From assembly GCF_001311845.1 (NCBI RefSeq), contig NZ_BBCC01000007.1, forward strand, positions 1 through 64,000: a DNA stretch of 64,000 bases, given 5' to 3'. The notes under the pieces are model-generated. The model ran no database searches. It was not told the origin of the DNA and saw only the letters and a program-made list of their open reading frames with translations. Each line of letters begins with the position of its first letter. The stretch's first letter is position 1. Made by a program: the position numbers and the translations under genes. Origin of the DNA: Desulfosarcina cetonica JCM 12296. GTDB taxonomy: Bacteria > Desulfobacterota > Desulfobacteria > Desulfobacterales > Desulfosarcinaceae. Shown piece after piece: positions 1 to 7,876 of this stretch.

Positions 1-765
1 GGACTCGGCCGGACCGCCGCAACAGTGGGTGAATGCACCGGATTGAGACACCGGTTGGCAGCGGACCCCGAGGCGCGCCAGCTTTTCCTCGGGAACATCC
101 GACAGCCCAAGATACCGACCATAGAAGCAGGGATCGTGGAGGGTCACCGTGCGCGTGCCGTCGGCCTGGGGAAGGTCGATTTTTTCGAAGTAGGGAGTGA
201 CCTCAAAACTTGCGCCGGTATACTTGGGGTAAAGCTCCTTGAGGGCATAGGTGGTATGCGGATCCACCGTGATCAGTCGTTTGATGCCGGCGGACTGCAG
301 CTTTTTTGCCACCCAGCGGGCATGGCGCACGAAGCTTTTCTGGTCCCCGAGATCGTAGAGCAGTACGCCGCTGTACTGGTCCAGGCGGGGATCATAGAAG
401 AAATCGACCTTCGAGGCCGTCAGAATCTTTACGATGTCAAGCAGGATCCGGTTGTATTTGCGTTTCTCCCGGTTGGGTGTCATCAGGGCCAGGCCCAGCC
501 CAGAGACGAAGCCGGGAACATGGCGGGCATAGCGCAGATAGTCGGCCCACTCGGTGTCTTCATACTTTGCCAGGACCTGCGTGGAGGCTTCGATGTAGGG
601 GATGAACTGGTACATCATGCCGGTGAATAAAAGCGTCTCCCCCGTGTATGGCAGTTTGCTGTCCCGCCACCAGCGGTTGACCAGGGCATTGGGAATGCCG
701 AAGGGGTTGCGGGTTTGCCTGAGGTTCGCGGCGATGGTTTCGATAATGTCTCGGGGATTATACAT
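1..765 (-). CDS. hdrB: HdrB/HdrD-like CCG-domain iron-sulfur protein, 3' end beyond window
   Basis: Reading leftward from an ATG at 765 gives an uninterrupted protein of about 255 residues that runs off the window. It begins MYNPRDIIETIAANL and ends in the cysteine motif THCCGGPAES. That CCG motif marks the HdrB/HdrD/GlpC family, whose CCG domains bind the non-cubane 4Fe-4S clusters that reduce disulfides in heterodisulfide reductase. An upstream LHDPCFYGR stretch, about 50 residues before CCGG, is the usual partner motif. The start overlaps the stop of hdrC (ATGA), so the two are translationally coupled. Only one CCG domain is visible in the window. The subunit is probably the disulfide- or thiol-reactive end of the Hdr-like complex. 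The real substrate is unknown; CoM-S-S-CoB is not expected in a bacterium. Confidence 0.85.
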   Translation of the reverse strand, partial: MYNPRDIIETIAANLRQTRNPFGIPNALVNRWWRDSKLPYTGETLLFTGMMYQFIPYIEASTQVLAKYEDTEWADYLRYARHVPGFVSGLGLALMTPNREKRKYNRILLDIVKILTASKVDFFYDPRLDQYSGVLLYDLGDQKSFVRHARWVAKKLQSAGIKRLITVDPHTTYALKELYPKYTGASFEVTPYFEKIDLPQADGTRTVTLHDPCFYGRYLGLSDVPEEKLARLGVRCQPVSQSGAFTHCCGGPAES

Positions 766-1067
766 CAGGACGCCCTCCAGTGATCGACCACCATACGTTT
801 CAGGGAGAGGATGATCTCTCCGGGGTTGGCCTCCCGCGGGCAGGTCTGGGTGCACAGACCGCAGTGAAGGCATTTCCAAAGTTCGTCGGCATGCTCCAGG
901 ATCCGTTCCCGCGCGCCGATCTGGATGTAGCGGATCATTTTGCGGGGGAAATGTTCGTGGAGCAGCGGGCAGATGGCGGCACAAGTGCCGCAGTTGAAAC
1001 AGGCCAGAGCCGTATCTTCGCCATATTTCATCATCTCCTGGGAAAAATCCGGGATGAGCGTTAGCAT
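765..1067 (-). CDS. hdrC: HdrC-like 4Fe-4S electron-transfer subunit
   Basis: This is a 100-residue protein starting MLTLIPDFSQEMMKYGED. It has two classical 4Fe-4S motifs, CFNCGTCAAICP near residue 24 and CLHCGLCTQTCP near residue 64. The size and spacing fit HdrC, which carries electrons between HdrA and the CCG-domain HdrB. I chose the ATG at 1067 because GGGAGATCACCC lies just upstream and the family starts there; a longer frame to 1157 has non-homologous codons. It lies between a small winged-helix gene and hdrB, overlapping hdrB by ATGA. The family assignment is firm; the physiological partner is inferred from the operon. Confidence 0.88.
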   Translation of the reverse strand: MLTLIPDFSQEMMKYGEDTALACFNCGTCAAICPLLHEHFPRKMIRYIQIGARERILEHADELWKCLHCGLCTQTCPREANPGEIILSLKRMVVDHWRAS

Positions 1068-1086
1068 GGGTGATCTCCCGTTGGTC

Positions 1087-1377
1087 TTATGCATGGGTCG
1101 AGGCCATGGTGTAGCGGTAGTAGCCGCCATCCTTGCCGTCTTCGACGATCTGGCCATATTTTTTCATGGTGGCCAGGAACCAGAGGACCCGGTCGGTGGG
1201 CATGCCGGTATGCTCGGCGATTTCAGGTACCGTGGCCGCGCCCATGGCAAGCCTTTCTTTAATGGCCGTAAGGGTTTTGCGCTGGGTTTTCACGGCCGCC
1301 GTGGCCCGCAGGATCGATTCCCGGCGCTGATGACGCAGCGCTTTGAGGGCTGCTTTGGGGTCTGTATCGGAATGCAT
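1087..1377 (-). CDS. small winged-helix protein within the Hdr operon
   Basis: A 96-residue basic protein starting MHSDTDPKAALKALRHQR. An N-terminal helix rich in Arg and Lys is followed by a winged-helix-like stretch (TVPEIAEHTGMPTDRVLWFL), then a wing ending GGYYRYT. This resembles MarR/ArsR-type DNA-binding folds, but I do not recognise a named family. It sits between hdrA (ends 1419) and hdrC (starts 1067) in the same orientation, so it is co-transcribed with the catalytic subunits. It may be an operon regulator, or the winged helix may have been recruited as a structural or assembly subunit. I cannot tell which from sequence. Confidence 0.75.
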   Translation of the reverse strand: MHSDTDPKAALKALRHQRRESILRATAAVKTQRKTLTAIKERLAMGAATVPEIAEHTGMPTDRVLWFLATMKKYGQIVEDGKDGGYYRYTMASTHA

Positions 1378-1418
1378 GACAATTCTCCCGGTTGGGGTGC
1401 ATTGGGCGGGTAGCGTCG

Positions 1419-3342
1419 TTACGCCGCCTCGGTTTCGGCAACGATCATGTCGACCATCGCCTCGTACTGTTTCAGGGTCATGCCGTTGATATTGATGGCA
1501 TTCTCCGGGCAGACGGCGACGCAGGCGCCGCATCCCAGACACAGGGCCGGCGTCACCTGGGCGCGTTGCACGGTTTGGCCTTCCACGTTGGTGTCGACCA
1601 GGGTGAGGGCCCCGTCGTTGAGGCAGGCGGCAACACAGTTGCCGGTGCCGTTGCAGCGCGACAGGTCAACCTCGGCCACGAAAGGATCCAATTCCACATG
1701 GCCGCGGGCCAGAAGGGCTGCTGCCTTGGCCGCTGCGGCCCCGGCCGCGCTGACCGATTCACCGATGTCGAAAGGGGCCTGGCAGGTGCCGGCCAAAAGA
1801 ACGCCGCCCACGGGCAGTTCCACCGGCCGCAGCTTGGATGGACCTCCAACAGGAAGCGGTCGGCGCCGACCGGCAGTTTCATCATGTCGACCAGATCGGT
1901 TACACGGGTGGCTCCATGCCGGTGGCCAGAACGACCAGGTCCGCCGGCACGCCGATGGTCTCACCGAAGGTCAGGCCGTCGGTGACGCTAACCGTCAGCG
2001 GGTAGTCGCCGGTCGCGTCGTTCCGGTTGACCGCGGGGGCGTCGTCGGCCTCGAAGCGGGCGAATACCACGCCGCTTCTCGCCGCCGCCTCATAGACCGC
2101 TTCCTGTCCGCGACCATAGGTGCGGATATCCCGGTACATGTCGAACACTTGGGTGCCGGGACAGGTTTCACGGATGCGATTGGCCGTGGCCAGGGTGGCC
2201 GTGCAGCAGGTGCGCGAGCAGTATTCGTTCAGGTGGCCGGATTCGTCCTCCGGATGAATTCCCGGAATCTGGCGGCTGCCCACGCAGTGAATCATGACCA
2301 TGCTGCGAATCCGGCGACCGTCGATTTCAAGGCAGTTGCGACCGGCCGGCTGATCCGCCATCTTTTCGATCAGTTGGGGCAAGGTGATCACATGCGGTGA
2401 CTCCCCGAAGCCGTATTCGCCGTGCCTGGGCGTATACGGCGTGAACCCGGTGGCCAGGACGATCATGCCGGTCTCTAGGCTGATCGTTGACGGCTTGGCC
2501 GGTGGCGAGGCGGGCAGCATGCCGATAAAGGGGATCGTGCGGGTGGTATCGATCTTCTCGTCATCGATCCGTTTCAGGCGCTCGATGGTTTCGGCGTCCG
2601 TCGGCGGCGTCTGCCGTACGGAGAGGCGAAAATTGCCGATGTAGCCGCCGAATCCGTCGACCTGGGCGCAGGTGAGCACCGTGATGGATGGATGGGCAAG
2701 TACCTGACCTACCAACGCGTCGAGCAGGTCGGTGGCCTTTTCTTGGGTCGGCGCGATGCGATCCAGGCGGGATACCTGGCCGCCGAGAAAGGGCGAGCGT
2801 TCGATGAGGCTCACCGGAAACCCCCGCTGGGCGATATCGATGGCGGTGCGCAGCCCGGCCACGCCGCCGCCGATAACCGTGGCGTGCTGGGTGGCGTTCA
2901 CCTGGATTGGCTGCAGCGGTTTGAGTTGTTGTGCTTTGGCGGCGGCCGCGGCCACCAGACGGGTGGCCTTTTCCGTGGCCAAATCGCCATGGTGCACCCA
3001 ACTCACCTGCTCGCGGATGTTGGCGTGTTCGTAGATAAAGGGGTTCTCGCCGGCGCGTTCGATGGCGCTGCGGAAGGTGGCCTCGTGAAGGCTAGGCGCG
3101 CACGAAGCCACCACCACCCGGTCCACCGTTCCGCTTTTCAGGTCCTCCATGATCAGTTCCTGGCCCGGATCCGAGCACATGAACATATTGGTGCGGGCCA
3201 CGGCCACGCCGGGAAGTGAGGCCACCCGTTCACGCACCGCCTCCACATCCACGTGGTCGGAAATATTGCCGCCACAGTAGCAAAGGTAGATGCCGACTTT
3301 CTTATTTGCATCAGGGGTTGATGATCGTTTTTCGTCCGTCAT
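1419..3342 (-). CDS. hdrA: HdrA-like FAD/4Fe-4S flavoprotein (reading frame broken twice)
   Basis: The start is ATG at 3342 (MTDEKRSSTPDANKK), with GGGAGA eight bases upstream. In order come the HdrA N-terminal module (CYCGGNI near residue 23, then CSDPGQ and SCAPSLHE), the FAD-binding loop GGGVAGLRTA, the HdrA cysteine cluster YCSRTCC, and a C-terminal ferredoxin domain. The frame breaks twice. Near 1905 an extra C gives ATGMEPTRVTDLVDM, and near 1832 an extra A gives VHPKLRPVELPVGG. Repaired length is about 641 residues, normal for HdrA. The first C-terminal cluster motif reads CNGTGNCVAAC, with Thr where the second Cys is expected; the second motif, CLGCGACVAVCP, is complete. HdrA is the flavin (bifurcation) subunit of Hdr complexes. 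Both breaks look like sequencing undercalls. Confidence 0.88.
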
Positions 3343-3388
3343 CTGGATGTCTCCCAATGAACGCTTGCGCTGCCGCCGTCGATCGCCG

Positions 3389-4696
3389 TCAGGCGGCGGC
3401 CGTTTTGCGGGATCGCGCGGTAAGGTAATTGGCCGCTTCGGTGGCGGCGCTGCCCGCTTCGGTGATGGTGTCCACGATATCCTTGGGACCGGCACCGGCA
3501 CCGGCCGTGAAAACGCCTTCCACATCGGTCAGGGTGGGGGCGATTTTGGGCCGGATGGTATTAATGAAGTGATCGGACCCTATGGACACCGGACAGATGC
3601 CGGCGGGATTCCACGACGGAAGCATGCCCATGGAAAGCACGGTCAGGTCGTGCTCGGCCGTCGTGATGCCCCCGCCGAGCTGATCCTCGTAATGCAGGAC
3701 CACATTGCCGTTGTCGCCGGCTTCGATATAGGCAACTTTGGCCTTGACGAAATTGATCCCCATGGCCTTGGCGTTCTGGTAGAACTGCTCATAGCCTTTG
3801 CCGAAGGCCCGGATATCCATATAATAGATGGTGATGTCCGCCAGGGGCAGGGCGCCGGAGAGCAGCATGGCCTGTTTGATGGCGTACATGCAGCACACCC
3901 GCGAGCAGTAGGAAACGCCCATGCTCTTGTCGCGGGAACCGGCACATTGAATGTAAGCGATGTTGTCCGGTTCCATTCCGTCGGAAGGCCTGAGCACGCG
4001 GTTGTAGGGGCCGTGGGGGGCGAGCAGACGTTCCATCTGCAGGGCGTCGATGGCGTTGGGGATGGTTCCGCGCCCGTACTGGGGCTTGTCCGTCATGGGG
4101 CTCAAGTCAAAGCCGGTGGTGAGGATGGCGGTGCCCGCCTCGATGACAAAGGGCTGCGGCTGCTGGAAGTAGTCGATGGCCCCGGTGGGGCAGACGGAGG
4201 CGCATTTCCCGCAGAGCATGCAGTGATCGGTGTCGAGGATGGCGAGCTGGGGGATGGCGTTGGAAAAGGGAATCGCAATGGCCTTGGTGGCGCAAAAGCC
4301 GCCCTGCTCCGCATCGGCAACCAGTACCGGGCAATTATATTCGCATTGGCGGCAGCCGATGCACTTGTCCGCATCCACGTATCGGGGACGCTGAACGACC
4401 TTGGCGCTAAATTCGTCGCCGTTTCGATCCAGGGACTTGAGATCGCAGTAGGTGAACAGGGTGATGTTTGCATGATGCGCCGCCGCCGCCATTTTGGGGG
4501 TCGTGATGCAACTGGCGCAATCCAGGGTGGGAAACACCTTGGACAGGCGAATCATCTTGCCGCCGATGGATGCGTCTTTTTCGACAATCGCCACGCGAAA
4601 TCCCTGGTCGGCCAGATCCAGGGCCGATTGCAGGCCGGCGATGCCGCCGCCGACAACCAGTGCGTCGAAACGCTTTACCGTGCCGGATTCCATCAT
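3389..4696 (-). CDS. QmoA/HdrA-like FAD flavoprotein with internal ferredoxin domain
   Basis: A 435-residue intact protein. A Rossmann FAD loop (VVGGGIAGLQSALDLA) lies at residues 13-28. It is followed by the HdrA signature FPTLDCASCITTPKM, two 4Fe-4S motifs (CIGCRQCEYNCP and CMLCGKCASVCP) around residues 110-180, and the cysteine cluster SYCSRVCCMYAIK. Length and architecture match QmoA, the short HdrA paralogue of the sulfate reducers' quinone-interacting complex. Here it is paired with a second, longer HdrA and a free MvhD. Canonical QmoB instead fuses HdrA to MvhD, and no QmoC or membrane subunit is visible in the window. AGGAAAG precedes the ATG. It probably shares electrons with the neighbouring HdrA in one heteromeric complex. 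Confidence 0.85.
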   Translation of the reverse strand: MMESGTVKRFDALVVGGGIAGLQSALDLADQGFRVAIVEKDASIGGKMIRLSKVFPTLDCASCITTPKMAAAAHHANITLFTYCDLKSLDRNGDEFSAKVVQRPRYVDADKCIGCRQCEYNCPVLVADAEQGGFCATKAIAIPFSNAIPQLAILDTDHCMLCGKCASVCPTGAIDYFQQPQPFVIEAGTAILTTGFDLSPMTDKPQYGRGTIPNAIDALQMERLLAPHGPYNRVLRPSDGMEPDNIAYIQCAGSRDKSMGVSYCSRVCCMYAIKQAMLLSGALPLADITIYYMDIRAFGKGYEQFYQNAKAMGINFVKAKVAYIEAGDNGNVVLHYEDQLGGGITTAEHDLTVLSMGMLPSWNPAGICPVSIGSDHFINTIRPKIAPTLTDVEGVFTAGAGAGPKDIVDTITEAGSAATEAANYLTARSRKTAAA

Positions 4697-4709
4697 TTTA
4701 CTTTCCTTT

Positions 4710-5132
4710 CTAGGCTGCCGATTTGAAAGTCGGTGGCCCCAGTTCCTGCACCAGGGCGTTCATATCGTTGACTTCCTTTAAAAACGCCCGGTTGCAGACC
4801 GTACAGATGGCGGTCAACCGCAGGCGGCGGATGTCGATATCGGCTGTCTTCATCATCTGGTAGACTCGGTCGAGGCGTTTGGCCAGGGCGTGGTAGGCCC
4901 CTTCGTAGGGACACTCCTCGCCGCAGGACATCACCAGGATACCGCTGATGCCCTTTTTGAAGCAGTCCAGGTAAAACTGCTCGGGGAACAGCACCGGGGC
5001 GCGGACCCGGAGAATATAGGTGTTGGCCGGATAGCTGGCGTGGGCCTGGCCCACCGAGTTGGCGCCCGGGTAGGCGCAGCTCTCGGTGGCCAGGATCAGG
5101 ATTTTGCCGGTGCGATTGGCATTGGCAGTCAT
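4710..5132 (-). CDS. MvhD/HdrF-type iron-sulfur subunit
   Basis: A 140-residue protein from ATG 5132 (MTANANRTGKILILATES). It shows the conserved cysteine blocks of the MvhD/FrhD family: SCAYPGANSVG near residue 16, CGEECPYEGAY near residue 73, and ICTVCNRAF near residue 112. In known systems MvhD is a 2Fe-2S adaptor passing electrons from a hydrogenase, formate dehydrogenase or NADH module into HdrA. No such dehydrogenase is encoded here, so the electron donor is unknown. It lies 13 bp upstream of the qmoA-like start and 10 bp downstream of tusA. The family call is good; the specific partner is inference. Confidence 0.82.
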   Translation of the reverse strand: MTANANRTGKILILATESCAYPGANSVGQAHASYPANTYILRVRAPVLFPEQFYLDCFKKGISGILVMSCGEECPYEGAYHALAKRLDRVYQMMKTADIDIRRLRLTAICTVCNRAFLKEVNDMNALVQELGPPTFKSAA

Positions 5133-5142
5133 TGTCGCCCCA

Positions 5143-5394
5143 CTATTTCTTGCGGCAGATGAAGTGTTTGTCATAGCCGTCGGCTTCGACGACGCCCAGG
5201 TAATCGTGGCCGACTTTCTTGGCCCAGGCCGGAATATCCGTGCGGGTGCCGCTGTCGTTGGAGTAAATCTCGAGGACTTCACCGACTCTGACCTTGCCGA
5301 TGCCTTTTTTGGCTTCCAGCAAGGGGCCAGGACAGGCACTTCCCCGGGCGTCAACAGTACTTGCGGCGGTAAGGGCGGAGAGATCTTGTGACAT
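5143..5394 (-). CDS. tusA: TusA-family sulfur carrier
   Basis: An 83-residue protein with the TusA/SirA motif ARGSACPGPLLEAKKG at residues 17-32. The CPxP cysteine is the persulfide-carrying residue in this family. AAGGAGT lies seven bases before the ATG, giving a strong ribosome binding site. The second half (SNDSGTRTDIPAWAKKVGH) also matches TusA. It is second in the operon, directly upstream of the MvhD and HdrA genes. In sulfur-oxidising bacteria TusA delivers sulfane sulfur to Dsr or sHdr complexes. By analogy it may bring sulfur to, or take it from, the Hdr-like complex here. The direction of flow is unknown. Confidence 0.9.
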   Translation of the reverse strand: MSQDLSALTAASTVDARGSACPGPLLEAKKGIGKVRVGEVLEIYSNDSGTRTDIPAWAKKVGHDYLGVVEADGYDKHFICRKK

Positions 5395-5429
5395 GGTGTG
5401 ACTCCTTCTTGTTTATGGGTTTGGGGTGA

Positions 5430-5690
5430 TTATCGTTTTTTCAACCTGAGTTGAATCGCAGGCGTATCGCTCGTTATGATTTTTTTGCCGATCAGTTCGT
5501 AGGCAGACGCGGGAAGAATTCGCATGAGATCGTTGAAAATCTCGGTTTCCGTTTGATTGATGCCACAAAGCAGTTCCATCTCTTCTCCGGGTTGCATGGC
5601 ATTGAACGCGTTGGTGATCTGCAGCAGCGAAAACGGAATCAATGTTCGGCGAAGATCGAAGGTTGCCATGCTGGTGCCTATTGTTGTCAT
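5430..5690 (-). CDS. degenerate TusA-like protein lacking the CPxP cysteine
   Basis: An 86-residue protein, first gene of the operon. The stretch FDLRRTLIPFSLLQITNAF followed by PGEEMELL has the helix-strand pattern of TusA (xDxRGxxCPxPLLxxKKA...PGExLE). The CPxP is replaced by IPFS, so it cannot carry a persulfide there. Its only Cys is in MELLCGIN. The start is uncertain: ATG 5690 lies about 20 nt from the predicted sigma-54 transcription start, and an in-frame ATG at 5669 gives MATFDLRR. It may be a structural partner or dimerisation mate of the active TusA, or an unrelated protein with a similar fold. Confidence in a real gene is good; in the TusA relationship, moderate. Confidence 0.7.
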   Translation of the reverse strand: MTTIGTSMATFDLRRTLIPFSLLQITNAFNAMQPGEEMELLCGINQTETEIFNDLMRILPASAYELIGKKIITSDTPAIQLRLKKR

Positions 5691-5721
5691 GGTGTTGATC
5701 AGCCAGTTACCAGGCTTAAAA

Positions 5722-5736
5722 GCAATGGTGATGCCA
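5722..5736 (-). promoter_or_regulatory. sigma-54 (-24/-12) promoter of the Hdr-TusA operon
   Basis: On the minus strand the sequence reads TGGCATCACCATTGC, against the sigma-54 consensus TGGCAC-N5-TTGC. Only one defined position differs, and the invariant GG and GC are spaced by the required helical turn. Predicted initiation is near 5711, about 20 nt before the first ATG of the operon. A sigma-54 activator gene is divergent and adjacent. Confidence 0.78.
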
Positions 5737-5850
5737 GGGCGTCAAAGGAAAATATGAATGTTAAAATTTATTAATAATAACAAATATTAAATGTTTATCT
5801 GAGAAAAAAACCGGCGAGAAAAAGAGATGTCCTGAGGATTAAGTGTTGCC

Positions 5851-5866
5851 TGTGAAGGTGTTCACA
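5851..5866. promoter_or_regulatory. palindromic site, CRP/FNR-like (TGTGA-N6-TCACA)
   Basis: The sequence TGTGAAGGTGTTCACA is a perfect match to the CRP/FNR-superfamily half-site pair, also the consensus reported for HcpR-type regulators of sulfate reducers. It lies about 147 bp upstream of the predicted sigma-54 start, a normal distance for an activator site, and about 50 bp upstream of the activator gene. It could bind a CRP/FNR protein or be the enhancer of the adjacent activator. Confidence 0.55.
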
Positions 5867-5907
5867 TGTTAACTTTATTTACGCAAAAAACGTCAACATA
5901 GTTAACA
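5867..5907. promoter_or_regulatory. inverted repeat TGTTAAC ... GTTAACA next to activator start
   Basis: Arms at 5867-5873 and 5901-5907 are exact reverse complements separated by 27 nt. The right arm abuts the ATG at 5908, so a bound protein would cover the activator's translation start and probably its promoter. This suits autoregulation or an enhancer for the sigma-54 promoter. It may also favour translation from the downstream ATG at 5920. Confidence 0.45.
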
Positions 5908-7283
5908 ATGGTAGGGCCGATGAACGATTTGGATTTGAATGCATATTGGAAATCCATTGTCGACACGATTCAGGATGGCGTCATGGTGGTGAGCCCCCAG
6001 GGAATTATCATCTCGGTCAATCGCGCCTTTGAAGAGATCACCGGGTATCCCCATGGTGAGATTGTCGGCCGTGCCTGTACGACGCTCAACTGCACCTCTT
6101 GCGAAATCGCCCGGGAGAAACCGGGGTGCCATTGGTGCGTGATGTTCGAGAAAGGCCAGCTCAAAAAGCAGCGCTGCACGATCGCCCGCAAGGATGGGCG
6201 GTCGGTCCAAATCCTCAAGAACGCATCGGTATTGAAGGACCCTGGCGGGACCGTTTGTGGTGCCGTGGAGACCATTACCGACATCACCGACCTGGTCGAA
6301 AAGGAGACCCAGATCGCAAGTTTCCGGCGGGAACTGGCCGCCGAAGACCGCTTTCATGGCATGATCGGTGTCAGCCAGCCGATGCAGCGGGTGTTTGAAT
6401 TGATTGGCAATGCGGCGGTTTCCGACGCGCCGGTAATTATCTACGGGGAGAGCGGGTCGGGCAAGGAGATGGTCGCCCAGGCGATCCACGAGGCCGGCAG
6501 CCGGCGCAAGGGGCCCTATGTGAAGGTCAACTGTGCCGCGCTGAACGAATCCCTTTTGGAAAGCGAGCTTTTCGGTCATGTGAAGGGCGCCTATACCGGG
6601 GCCCACAAAAGCCGGGAAGGCCGATTCGAGGCGGCGGATAGGGGTGACATCTTTCTGGACGAAATCGGTGACCTGCCCCTTTCCACCCAGGTCAAGCTGC
6701 TGCGGGTGTTGGAAGAGAAGGTGATCGAGCGCGTGGGAGACCACCAGCCCATTTCCGTTGATGTGCGCTTTATTTCAGCCACCAACCGCGATCTGCCGGC
6801 ATTGATCGCCGCCGGTGCGTTCCGGGACGATTTTTATTATCGCATTAACGTGATACCCATCCGGATTCCCCCTTGCGGGAACGGGCCGAGGATATCCCGT
6901 TGCTGGCGCGTTCGTTTTTCAACCGCATCCTGCTCAAAAGCGAAAAGAAGCTTGATGGCATATCCAAGGCGGCCATGGACCGCATCATGGCCTACCCCTG
7001 GCCGGGCAATGCGCGCGAACTGAAAAGCGCCTTCGAGTTTGCCTTTGTCAGCTGTCCCGGCGGCATGATCGGGCCCGAGCATCTGCCGCCCCAAATCACG
7101 GCGCAACCTTCCGTATGCATCGAATCGCCGCCGGGCAACACCGGGCAGAGCTTGGACGAGATCAAGCGCCAGCGCTTGGTTGACGCCCTGGCGCGTGCCG
7201 GTGGCAATCGTACCGAGGCCGCCCGACTGCTGGGGCTTTCACGAACCAGTGTATGGAAGCAGATCAAGCGGTACAACCTGTGA
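5908..7283 (+). CDS. PAS-AAA+-Fis sigma-54-dependent activator (one frameshift)
   Basis: The domains in order are: a PAS domain (residues ~10-125) with a dense cysteine group (C-x4-C-x2-C-x8-C-x2-C in GRACTTLNCTSCEI onward); an AAA+ domain with Walker A GESGSGKE, the sigma-54-contacting loop GAYTGA, and FLDEIGD; and a C-terminal Fis helix-turn-helix (GGNRTEAARLLGLS). The frame breaks near 6870, where ATTCCCCCTTGCGG needs one more C to give RIPPLRERAEDIP. Repaired length is about 458 residues. ATG 5920, preceded by TAGGG, is an alternative start. It is divergent from the Hdr-TusA operon with its sigma-54 promoter, so that operon is the obvious target. The PAS cysteines suggest a redox, metal or sulfide/persulfide signal, but this is inference. 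Confidence 0.9.
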
Positions 7284-7291
7284 ACGGAGAA

Positions 7292-7687
7292 ATGATGATG
7301 GAAATGGATATTACCTTTGCCGGTGGCAAGAAGGTCAATGCCCAGTACAAGGGCTTCACCCACCATACCGATCAGTCGGCAAGCGAAGGTGGCGGCGGAT
7401 CGGCGCCCGAACCCTTCGACCTGTTCCTGGCGTCCATGGGCACTTGTGCCGGCGCGTATGTGGTCTACTTTTGCGAAAGCCGCAACATCTCCACCGATGG
7501 CATCCGCATGACGATGCGCATGCTCCAGAACGAGAAAACCCACTTGATGGAAACCATCGACATCGATCTTTTTTTGCCGCCCGAATTCCCGGAGAAGTAC
7601 CGCAAGGCCGTGGTCCGTGCCGCCGGCATGTGTACGGTCAAGCGGACGCTGGTCAACCCGCCGGTGGTTAAAATTCATGCGCGATGA
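7292..7687 (+). CDS. OsmC-family protein
   Basis: A protein of about 131 residues starting MMMEMDITFAGGKKVNA. CGGAG lies at 7285-7289, so one of the ATGs at 7295 or 7298 may be the real start. It starts 9 nt after the activator stop and is probably co-transcribed. It has the OsmC/YhfA fold signature EPFDLFLASMGTCAGAYV, with the paired cysteine in GMCTVKRTL near residue 112. Family members are thiol peroxidases or persulfide- and thiol-reactive proteins, and they often occur beside TusA and Hdr genes. A role in handling reactive sulfur alongside the divergent operon is plausible but unproven. Confidence 0.85.
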   Translation: MMMEMDITFAGGKKVNAQYKGFTHHTDQSASEGGGGSAPEPFDLFLASMGTCAGAYVVYFCESRNISTDGIRMTMRMLQNEKTHLMETIDIDLFLPPEFPEKYRKAVVRAAGMCTVKRTLVNPPVVKIHAR

Positions 7688-7876
7688 TGGTTGTGCATTG
7701 GCTGGCCAGTGGCCGGATTCCGCTTTGGCGCCGGCTATATCGGGTTGCATGCCGGAGACGGGTCAGGTATAGAGATCGTGTAAGATCGGCACATCGAAAG
7801 GCTTTGTTCACGCATTTGCGTTTAATCGAAAGCGGACGGCGGCAGATGACAGCCGCAGCCATCTCAGCGGATAACC

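Noticed and set aside
25-630. Plus-strand open frame opposite the HdrB gene
   Set aside because: It has no family features, while the minus strand encodes a clean CCG-domain protein coupled by ATGA to hdrC.
3290-4726. Long plus-strand open frame (478 codons) opposite the QmoA/HdrA-like gene
   Set aside because: It is a G+C-driven mirror of the real gene; the minus strand shows FAD and 4Fe-4S motifs in order.
5851-5866. Naming this palindrome a proven CRP or HcpR site
   Set aside because: The consensus fits, but the adjacent sigma-54 activator could equally own it; kept only as a candidate.
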